Positions 1-6,243 of a DNA stretch of 64,000 nt are shown piece by piece. The DNA lies in the NCBI GenBank assembly GCA_013298215.1, contig JAAFKE010000011.1, positions 33,613 through 97,612 on the forward strand, written 5' to 3'. Within the stretch, counting starts at the first letter, position 1, and every line of letters starts with the position of its first letter. Both the position numbers and the translations under genes were made by a program. The notes under the pieces were generated by a model, which saw nothing but the letters and a program-made list of their open reading frames with translations, was not told the DNA's origin and searched no databases. Source of the stretch: Cytophagales bacterium. GTDB lineage: Bacteria; Bacteroidota; Bacteroidia; Cytophagales; Spirosomataceae.

Positions 1-169
1 TATCGCCGTCTTTTTCGTCTATTTTGTGAAAAACTTTCGACAATCCCGCGCCGTAGCCAATGCTAAAACCGCAATAAAACCGAAACAAGGCGTAGGTAAG
101 TTCTTGGAGATTATTGCCAAAATAAGTGTTTCCAAAAATAAACTGCTTGAATAATGTTTGCTTTTTCAT
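1..169 (-). CDS. DoxX-like membrane protein, N-terminal fragment cut by the window edge
   Basis: The reverse strand reads from an ATG at 169 through 56 codons without a stop to the window edge. After a polar start (MKKQTLFKQF), a hydrophobic stretch carries a spaced pattern of arginine, several glycines and a lysine (LFRFYCGFSIGYGAG, then LSK), which resembles the first membrane helix of DoxX/DoxD-type proteins. That assignment is inferred from a short segment and could be wrong. Most of the gene lies outside the window. The next gene on the same strand starts at 547 and ends 27 bp upstream, so the two may be co-transcribed. Confidence 0.45.
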   Translation of the reverse strand, partial: MKKQTLFKQFIFGNTYFGNNLQELTYALFRFYCGFSIGYGAGLSKVFHKIDEKDGD

Positions 170-196
170 GGTTTGGTTTGTGTTAAAAAGTTGAGA

Positions 197-547
197 TTAG
201 TTTTTGTAACCCATCGACAAACCCGTGTCGCCTTTTACGAACAGCTCAACGGTAGCTTGTTCTTTGTTTTTGTTTTCGATTTTTAGGGCGGTGTTTTTTT
301 CTACGCTCACTTTCACGGTTTCGTTTGGTTTCACCGTCAAGGGCGAATGTTGCCCGCCTTCGATGGGTGCGCGCCAAAGTTCGAGGTCATTGGCCGACAC
401 GTTTTTTAGTTTTACCGAAAACGCACCGTGTTGGTTATTGCCCAAAATAAAAGCGTCGTAGCTTTTGATGGAAGTTGTAGAGGTGAGTGTTCTGCAAGAA
501 GCACTCAAAAGAAGCAATGCGACAGCCGACAGAATTAGCTTTTTCAT
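197..547 (-). CDS. Small putative lipoprotein of unknown function
   Basis: This is a 116-residue protein. The ATG at 547 is preferred over an upstream in-frame start because it puts a standard secretion signal at the N-terminus: MKKLILSAVALLLLSAS followed by Cys, a relaxed Bacteroidota lipobox. The mature part is about 95 residues with alternating hydrophobic and polar residues, which fits a small beta-sandwich, and has no catalytic motif I recognise. The protein is probably anchored in the outer or inner membrane by the lipidated cysteine. It lies just upstream of the DoxX-like fragment on the same strand. The family is not recognised. Confidence 0.6.
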   Translation of the reverse strand: MKKLILSAVALLLLSASCRTLTSTTSIKSYDAFILGNNQHGAFSVKLKNVSANDLELWRAPIEGGQHSPLTVKPNETVKVSVEKNTALKIENKNKEQATVELFVKGDTGLSMGYKN

Positions 548-639
548 TTTTGTTATTTGTTTGGCGCAACCGCTTCGTTGCAATTGGTGATGCAAAGGTG
601 CAGTACGGCCAATGCCTCTACGCTTCAAAATATAATTTG

Positions 640-669
640 AAACGCCTCAAAATATGTTTTGAGGCGTTT
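640..669. terminator. Perfect 13-bp hairpin, possible bidirectional terminator
   Basis: The arms AAACGCCTCAAAA (640-652) and its exact complement (657-669) are separated by TATG. The A-rich foot on one side and T-rich foot on the other would give an intrinsic-terminator shape on both strands. It stands alone between two divergent genes, where no transcript is expected to end, unless a gene has been lost here. Confidence 0.55.
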
Positions 670-851
670 TCGTTTTTCAAAAAATAATAAGTTGTTGATA
701 GTCAAATACTTGTGGATTTTTAAATAATAACGCAATAAACCCAGAAAGTTTTTGCGGAGCTTTTCAAAGGAGATTTTGACGGGAAAATTGTAGAATAGAT
801 TGGTTGTATCTCGCACAAAATGACGCTACCAACGGAGGTTTTTTGTACTTT

Positions 852-884
852 TTTGGTAAATAAAACACATTTACCATATTTTTG
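852..884 (+). promoter_or_regulatory. Bacteroidota-type promoter of the glycosyltransferase gene
   Basis: TTTG at 852-855, a 21-nt spacer, then TATTTTTG at 877-884, matching the TTTG / TAnnTTTG consensus of the Bacteroidota primary sigma factor. It lies 21 bp upstream of the ATG at 906. Confidence 0.7.
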
Positions 885-905
885 CACTTCAACAAGTGCT
901 TCTAC

Positions 906-1616
906 ATGAAACTATCCATCATTATTCCTGCCTACAACGAAGAAAAAACCATTCAATCAGTATTAACTAAGTTGCTGGAAGTGAGTCTTATCGGAGGTTT
1001 TGAAAAAGAACTTATTGTGGTCAATGACTGCTCGCAAGACCAGACCGAGGCCAACACGCTGGCGTTTGTGGCCCAGCACCCCGAAGCCCAGATTAAGTAT
1101 CTGAAGCATCCCGTAAACCGTGGCAAAGGCGCAGCCCTGCACACGGGAATCGAACAGGCCACGGGTCAGTATTTAATCGTGCAAGACGCTGATTTGGAGT
1201 ACGACCCCCACGAATTTAATATCTTACTAAAACCCGTCGTAGATGGTTTTGCCGACGTGGTGTATGGCTCGCGCTTCGCGGGGGGAAATGCCCACCGGAT
1301 CTTGTTTTTTTGGCACACCATTGGCAATAAAGTCCTTACTTTTCTGTCTAATATGTTCAATGACCTTAATTTGAGCGACATGGAAACGTGCTACAAACTG
1401 TTCAGATCAGACATTATAAAGGGCCTTGTGCTGCGCGAAAAACGCTTCGGCTTCGAACCCGAGGTGACGGCCAAGATCGCGAAGATTCCCAAGATCAGAA
1501 TCTACGAAGTGGGCATCTCTTACTACGGACGTACCTACGCCGAGGGAAAAAAAATAAACTGGAAAGACGGTTTTAGGGCCATTTACTGCATCGTGCGCTA
1601 CGGCCTGCTGAAATAG
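906..1616 (+). CDS. Family 2 glycosyltransferase, polyprenyl-phosphate sugar transferase-like
   Basis: This 236-residue GT-A fold enzyme likely transfers a nucleotide-activated sugar to a polyprenyl phosphate or to a cell-surface glycan. The N-terminus MKLSIIIPAYNEE is the classic GT2 start. It is followed by VVNDCSQDQT (nucleotide binding), NRGKGAALHTG, the metal-binding D-A-D in VQDADLEYDP, and VYGSRFAGG, all in the DPM1/GtrB order. No C-terminal membrane domain is present, so it is a stand-alone soluble or peripheral enzyme like Dpm1. ATG 906 is preferred to the TTG at 882 because the TTG lies inside the promoter -7 box. Its stop directly abuts the stop of the convergent protease gene. Confidence 0.88.
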   Translation: MKLSIIIPAYNEEKTIQSVLTKLLEVSLIGGFEKELIVVNDCSQDQTEANTLAFVAQHPEAQIKYLKHPVNRGKGAALHTGIEQATGQYLIVQDADLEYDPHEFNILLKPVVDGFADVVYGSRFAGGNAHRILFFWHTIGNKVLTFLSNMFNDLNLSDMETCYKLFRSDIIKGLVLREKRFGFEPEVTAKIAKIPKIRIYEVGISYYGRTYAEGKKINWKDGFRAIYCIVRYGLLK

Positions 1617-3299
1617 CTACTCTTTTTCGCTCACAAACTTGCCTCGCGCCAGGTCGTCGGCCCGTTTAAACTGCTGCAAAGCCTGCTGATACACATTGTC
1701 TAAGCCCGACATAACCTGGTAATATTCGTTGTTGAGGCCGCCCTGTCCTTTTTGCCACACATACCGCCCCACAAAGGCTTTCACCTGGCTGCGAATGTAC
1801 GGTTTAGAGCGGTTGTATTCTTTTTCGTTGTACTTTACTTGTTGGCTGGCGGCGGCTTGCAGCAACTCAGCCAACATGGCATCGGTAACAGTAAAGTTTT
1901 TCAAGAATCCTTCAAAGCCCTGCTTTTCTAATTTCTTGCGGTTTTCGTTCGTGTATTTTAGGGCATACTCTCTGATGGTGTTTTTGCCCCAAAGTTGGTA
2001 CAAATACGTACTCATTAGGCTGGTGTCGCGGGCCACGAATACATCTGGCGATATTCCCCCACCCCCAAAGACAGGCCGTCCGCCGTCGGTCTTAAATTTC
2101 ATTTTTTGGTTGTACTTAATGCTGTCGCCCGAGTACAATTCTCCGCTGGAAACCCTTTTTTTGAAATCTTTCTCGTATTCGTCGCCTTTGCCCATTTCGT
2201 AGGGTTTCTGAATGCTCCTGCCCGAGGGCGTGTAGTAGCGCGAGATGGTAAGGCGCAACTCGGAGCCGTCCGACAGCTTGATGGGCATTTGAACCAGTCC
2301 TTTTCCGAACGACCGCCGCCCCACTACCAAGGCGCGGTCGTGGTCTTGCAGTGCGCCCGCCACAATTTCCGACGCCGACGCGCTGCCCTCGTCGAGCAGC
2401 ACCACGACGGCTCCCTCTTCAAACATCCCGTCTATCTGCGCCCTCGTCTGGCGGTCGTAGCGGTTGTCTTTTCCGTCGGTATAAACCAGCAGCTTGTCGC
2501 CCGCAATAAACTCATCGGCCATGTTGTATGCCCGGTCCATGTAGCCGCCTGGGTTGCCGCGCAGGTCGAGCATGAGCTTTTTGAGGCCCTGCGCTTTGAG
2601 CGAGGCGATGGCCGTTTTGAACTCGTCGTAGGTAGTTTCTGAGAATCGATTTACTTTGATATAACCCGTTTCGCGGTCGATCATGTAGGTAGCATCAATC
2701 GAAAACGTGGCTATTCGGTCTCGTTTCACCGTAAAACTGAGCAGGTTGGTAGTGCCCTGGCGCAGTACTTCGAGTTTTACTTCGCTGCCGCGCTTGCCGC
2801 GTAGTTTACTGTAAATGAACCCATTGTCTATTTTTTTACCCGTGAAAGGCTCCCCATTTACCCGAATGAGCTTGTCGCCGCTCAAAACGCCCGCCGCCTC
2901 CGACGGCCCCCCGCTAAGGGGCGTAACCACCTGCACGGTGTCGCGGCTGAGGTTGAACTCAATACCAATGCCGTCGTAGCCGCCCTCCAACTGCGAGCGG
3001 GCAGCCACGGCATCTTTGGCGTTGAAATAACTGGTGTGTGGGTCTAATTTTTCGAGCATTTTTTGGATCGAGAAGTCCACCAAATCGTCCGTATTAACCG
3101 AATCGACGTAGTTTTTATCAATCAGCTGGAGTATCTCTTTGAATTTGAGGTGGCTCTGCGAAATGTCATTGAAGTTTTTGTTGCCCCCAAAAAACGAAGC
3201 ACCCAACCAGATGCCAGCCACGAGCGCAACTGACATAAAAATGGGTAGGCGCACCACGGAGCGGTTATTGTTGATCGGTTGTTTGGCGTTTTCTGGCAT
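1617..3299 (-). CDS. S41 family C-terminal processing peptidase (CtpA/Prc-like)
   Basis: This 560-residue periplasmic serine protease is of the tail-specific type and cleaves proteins from the C-terminus. Residues 17-37 form a membrane anchor or signal. A PDZ domain spans about 105-195 (GYDGIGIEF, then GGPSEAAGVLSGDKLIRVNG). The S41 core follows with DLRGNPGG near 246-252, the nucleophile region GSASASEI at 305-312, and FGKG with the general-base Lys at 333. An approximately 200-residue C-terminal tail is also typical of the Bacteroidota members. The ATG at 3299 is preferred to a TTG at 3371. It lies 101 bp downstream of the DUF4833-type gene and is probably transcribed with it. Confidence 0.92.
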   Translation of the reverse strand: MPENAKQPINNNRSVVRLPIFMSVALVAGIWLGASFFGGNKNFNDISQSHLKFKEILQLIDKNYVDSVNTDDLVDFSIQKMLEKLDPHTSYFNAKDAVAARSQLEGGYDGIGIEFNLSRDTVQVVTPLSGGPSEAAGVLSGDKLIRVNGEPFTGKKIDNGFIYSKLRGKRGSEVKLEVLRQGTTNLLSFTVKRDRIATFSIDATYMIDRETGYIKVNRFSETTYDEFKTAIASLKAQGLKKLMLDLRGNPGGYMDRAYNMADEFIAGDKLLVYTDGKDNRYDRQTRAQIDGMFEEGAVVVLLDEGSASASEIVAGALQDHDRALVVGRRSFGKGLVQMPIKLSDGSELRLTISRYYTPSGRSIQKPYEMGKGDEYEKDFKKRVSSGELYSGDSIKYNQKMKFKTDGGRPVFGGGGISPDVFVARDTSLMSTYLYQLWGKNTIREYALKYTNENRKKLEKQGFEGFLKNFTVTDAMLAELLQAAASQQVKYNEKEYNRSKPYIRSQVKAFVGRYVWQKGQGGLNNEYYQVMSGLDNVYQQALQQFKRADDLARGKFVSEKE

Positions 3300-3400
3300 T
3301 GGTGTCGGAGAATTTTGGAAATAACTACGCTTAAAAACGATTTTTGAATCAAAATATTTCGGTTCGTACAAGATAAATGCTTGCGAGAATTAAGGCAAAA

Positions 3401-3949
3401 TCACGGCTTGAAACGTTCATAGACCTCCGCTCCCGTTTTGGGGTCATGCCCAAATAGTTCCACGTACATAATTCTGGGAATGAGATTCCCAGTCTCTTGT
3501 ACTTGCACCCAAACGCGGTAGAGATGGCTGGTTTTGCCCGCAATCTGAAAGAGGGCAACGGGGTTTCCGGTGGCGTCGAAACTGAGTTTAATGCGCCTTT
3601 TTTTGTAGGAAACGATCTCGATGTCCACGTTGTTGGGTTCGTTGGGTACGGGTTCGTTTTCGTATCCGTAGGCCAAGGTGCGTTGGAGGAGGCTTAAATC
3701 TTCTTTCTGGCCCTTGTCGCTCAACCGAAGCCAGTAAGATCGAATGGGTTTTTGGGTTTCGTACTTTTTATTTACCAAATTTGCGTCATAAATCACCACG
3801 TTGCTATTTGTGCTGCGCTGAATGTAAAACAACCGAATGGCCGAGGGAGGTGGCTGCGGAAACTTATTGTTTGTACTCGTAACTGTTTGCTGAGAAAAGG
3901 CGGTTTCTAAAACAAGTACCAAGGCAACGATCAGGATTCGGGCAAACAT
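3401..3949 (-). CDS. Secreted DUF4833-type protein of unknown function
   Basis: This 182-residue protein has a clear signal peptide (MFARILIVALVLVLETAFSQ). The mature part carries LFYIQRSTNSNVVIYDANL, a P-x-R-S-Y-W-L-R stretch, LQRTLAYGY near the middle, and a C-terminal RIMYVELFGHDPKTG segment. This order resembles the DUF4833 family as I remember it; the assignment is by pattern, not by search. It is predicted to be periplasmic or on the outer membrane. It is the first gene of a leftward unit with the S41 protease and has a well-formed promoter at 3990-4020. Confidence 0.65.
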   Translation of the reverse strand: MFARILIVALVLVLETAFSQQTVTSTNNKFPQPPPSAIRLFYIQRSTNSNVVIYDANLVNKKYETQKPIRSYWLRLSDKGQKEDLSLLQRTLAYGYENEPVPNEPNNVDIEIVSYKKRRIKLSFDATGNPVALFQIAGKTSHLYRVWVQVQETGNLIPRIMYVELFGHDPKTGAEVYERFKP

Positions 3950-3989
3950 TCGGCTGGATTATAAGTAGTGATCTTAACGCTTCTAAACA

Positions 3990-4020
3990 CAAAAGTACGT
4001 CCGATTGTTCACCCAACAAA
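3990..4020 (-). promoter_or_regulatory. Promoter of the DUF4833-type gene and S41 protease
   Basis: On the reverse strand, TTTG (4020-4017), a 19-nt spacer and TACTTTTG (3997-3990) match the Bacteroidota consensus. The -7 box lies 40 bp upstream of the ATG at 3949, inside the divergent gap with ispD. Confidence 0.7.
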
Positions 4021-4027
4021 ACACCCC

Positions 4028-4726
4028 ATGAAAACCTTCGCCATCATTGTTGCGGGCGGCAGCGGCAGCCGCATGAAAAGCAAAACCCCCAAACAGTTCA
4101 TGGAGGTAGCCGGAAAGCCCATACTTATGCACACGCTCCGTAAGTTTTTGAACTTAGACCCAGCCCCGCAAGTTGTTTTGGTATTGCCGAGCCACGAATT
4201 TAAGAAATGGTACGAACTCTGCGACAAGCATGATTTCTACGAACTGGTGCAACTCGTTCCAGGCGGCGCGTCGCGGTTCGAGTCGGTCAAAAATGGCTTG
4301 AACGCCATCCGAGCCACTGAGGGTCTGGTGGCCGTTCACGACGGTGTTCGTCCGTTTGTGGCCAAAGAAATCATTCAAAATAGCTATCAGACTGCCGCCC
4401 AAAGCGGTGCGGCGGTGGCCTGCGTGGTGCCCAAAGATTCGGTGCGGCAGGTGGACGAAATAATTAGAAATCAGGCTCTTAACCGCGACTCGATTCGGCT
4501 CGTACAAACGCCCCAGACTTTCGAGATTGGCCTCATGCGCGCGGCTTTCGACACGCCCGCCCGGCCCGAGTTTACCGACTGCGCGGCCGTTTTGGAGGCT
4601 GCTGGCCACGCTATCTCGCTCATCGAGGGCAGCTACGACAACATCAAAATAACCACGCCCGACGACCTGGTGTGGGCAGAAATTTTGGCGGCCAAAACCA
4701 CGACCGTGCAAAATCCAAGTTTATGA
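4028..4726 (+). CDS. ispD: 2-C-methyl-D-erythritol 4-phosphate cytidylyltransferase
   Basis: IspD, 232 residues, makes 4-diphosphocytidyl-2-C-methylerythritol from MEP and CTP in the non-mevalonate isoprenoid pathway, in the cytoplasm. The N-terminal nucleotide-binding loop is IIVAGGSGSRM with KTPKQFMEVAGKPI after it. VAVHDGVRPFV and the later RLVQTPQTF are the other family signatures, and the tail has SYDNIKITTPDDL. The start is taken at the ATG of MKTFAIIVAGG, because the longer frame adds 20 unrelated residues. Its stop overlaps the ATG of the next gene (ATGA), so the two are translationally coupled. Confidence 0.95.
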   Translation: MKTFAIIVAGGSGSRMKSKTPKQFMEVAGKPILMHTLRKFLNLDPAPQVVLVLPSHEFKKWYELCDKHDFYELVQLVPGGASRFESVKNGLNAIRATEGLVAVHDGVRPFVAKEIIQNSYQTAAQSGAAVACVVPKDSVRQVDEIIRNQALNRDSIRLVQTPQTFEIGLMRAAFDTPARPEFTDCAAVLEAAGHAISLIEGSYDNIKITTPDDLVWAEILAAKTTTVQNPSL

Positions 4727-5166
4727 AAGAAAAATTGTTGGCATACGCCATTCTGGCCGTCGAACAACGCATGCAAGCCTCGTGGACTGCCATGCAGGCC
4801 GCCCAAGCATCGGCCAACGAAGAGGGCAAAAGTTCGGCGGGCGACAAGTACGAAACCGCCCGCGCCATGGGGCAACTCGACCGCGAAATGCACGGAAAAC
4901 AGTATGCCCGTGCCCAACAAGAGCGCGCGCTTTTGGGGCGCATCAACCTAAAAGATCAGTTCTCGAAAATCAATTTTGGGGCGTTGGTGGAGGCTTCGTC
5001 GGGTTGGTTTTTTGTGGCCGTGAGCGTGGGAAGTGTTCAGGTCGATGGCCAGAACGTGGTGGTTATTTCGCCGCAAGCGCCCATTGGTCAGCTCCTGGTG
5101 GGTAAGTCGGCAAACGATACCTTTGCCTTTGGGGGCAAAACCGAGCGAATAATCGGCGTTTATTGA
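4723..5166 (+). CDS. GreA/GreB C-terminal-like small protein
   Basis: This 147-residue soluble protein has an N-terminal half that is helical and charged (ILAVEQRMQASWTAMQAAQ, then KSSAGDKYETARAMGQL) and could form a coiled coil. The C-terminal half, from INFGALVEASSGWFFVAV to the end, has the FKBP-like fold pattern of the GreA/GreB C-terminal domain, including the SPQAPIGQLLVGK-like segment. Bacteroidota homologues are often mislabelled 3-oxoacyl-ACP synthase. No beta-ketoacyl synthase motif is present. It overlaps ispD by 4 bp and ends 6 bp before the convergent rhomboid gene. It could bind RNA polymerase, but that is inference from the domain. Confidence 0.7.
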   Translation: MKEKLLAYAILAVEQRMQASWTAMQAAQASANEEGKSSAGDKYETARAMGQLDREMHGKQYARAQQERALLGRINLKDQFSKINFGALVEASSGWFFVAVSVGSVQVDGQNVVVISPQAPIGQLLVGKSANDTFAFGGKTERIIGVY

Positions 5167-5172
5167 CTGCTG

Positions 5173-6102
5173 TCAGTTTTGCTGGCTGGCTTTGTAGAGC
5201 CGCTGCTTTTCTTCTTTGGTTAGGCTCTCGTAGCCAGACTTAGAAATTTTGTCCAAAATCGCGTCTATTTCGTCTTGGTTGGGCGTAATTGCGGTAGTGG
5301 CTGCGGGCCTTTGGCCAGAAACATAAAAACTGCGCGACGACGGTGCGGGGCTGGCCTCGCGCTTGTAAGAAACCCTTATTTGGGGCTTTCTTTTAAAAAT
5401 TCCCCTCAAAAAATCGGCGGTGGCGTTCACGGGTGCACCCAAATCTCGGCCGTTTCTAAGCGATTTTATAAACACAAAACCCAGCAAAGCACCCGCCAGG
5501 TGTGCCATATTGCCCCCGGGGTTGCTTCCCACGAGCTCGGCCATTGACAGTAAAATATAAAACAGCGCGATGTATTTGATCCGAACGGGACCAATCAATA
5601 GCAGGCTAAATGTGTGTTCGGGTAGAAGCGTGGCCGCGCCCACAATGATGGCATAAACAGCCCCCGACGCGCCGTAGAGCGATGCCGACGGTAAACTTGC
5701 CGCGAAATACGGCAGCACATTGTAGAGCAGCATGAACGTGAGGCCGCCCGCCAAACCACCCAATATGTAGAGACTCAGCAGCCTACGCCCGCCGATGTAC
5801 TCTTCGACCAAACTGCCGAACCAGTACAAAAACAGCATATTGAACAAAATGTGGAAGACACCCTCGTGCACAAAGAAGTTGGTGAACAGCGTCCAAGGCT
5901 TGTAGATGAAACTATACGGCGACGCGGGCAGCGACAGGTGCTGAAGTACCCATCCGTACACGTGGGCGACTTCTCCGAAGTACAACGTTATTTTGAGCAA
6001 AAGTATCACCACGAACACAACCAGATTGACCAATATCAATTGGGTGAGCGTGTTGTCTCGTTTGTTAAATTCTGCCTTGAAATCGTCAAATATTCCGTTC
6101 AT
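5173..6102 (-). CDS. Rhomboid family intramembrane serine protease
   Basis: This 309-residue inner-membrane protease has six to seven hydrophobic segments between about 20 and 215. The catalytic Ser is in GASGAVY (Ser146) and the catalytic His in GNMAHLAGALLG (His201). A WTLFTNFFVHEG segment and NMLFLYWFG complete the rhomboid order, with HILFN supplying the conserved His/Asn side of the active site. The cytoplasmic tail (about 215-309) ends in KISKSGYESLTKEEKQRL, a short helical module common in Bacteroidota rhomboids. It is convergent with the ispD unit. Its substrate cannot be read from the sequence. Confidence 0.93.
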   Translation of the reverse strand: MNGIFDDFKAEFNKRDNTLTQLILVNLVVFVVILLLKITLYFGEVAHVYGWVLQHLSLPASPYSFIYKPWTLFTNFFVHEGVFHILFNMLFLYWFGSLVEEYIGGRRLLSLYILGGLAGGLTFMLLYNVLPYFAASLPSASLYGASGAVYAIIVGAATLLPEHTFSLLLIGPVRIKYIALFYILLSMAELVGSNPGGNMAHLAGALLGFVFIKSLRNGRDLGAPVNATADFLRGIFKRKPQIRVSYKREASPAPSSRSFYVSGQRPAATTAITPNQDEIDAILDKISKSGYESLTKEEKQRLYKASQQN

Positions 6103-6243
6103 TGTATTTTTTCACCTTTTCCACCACACGATGTGTTCCGTCCACCGACAAGTAACGTAATTTAAACGCCAAAAGTCTTAATCTTGTTCGTAAAATAACG
6201 AATAATGAGCCAAAAAGCACAATGGCTACCAACCAAAGGTGCG

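Larger units (their letters stand above)
548..905. other. AT-rich intergenic region, 358 bp
   Basis: This region separates the divergent small lipoprotein and glycosyltransferase genes. It holds a perfect 13-bp hairpin (640-669) and a promoter for the rightward gene (852-884). A reverse-strand reading frame of about 60 codons at 625-816 is rich in Lys, Phe and Leu and runs through the hairpin. It has no recognisable motif and looks like AT-rich noise or a gene remnant, so it is not called. Confidence 0.6.

Noticed and set aside
625..816. 63-codon reverse-strand frame rich in Lys, Phe and Leu
   Set aside because: No motif, passes through a hairpin, and is explained by AT-rich DNA; only noted as a possible remnant.
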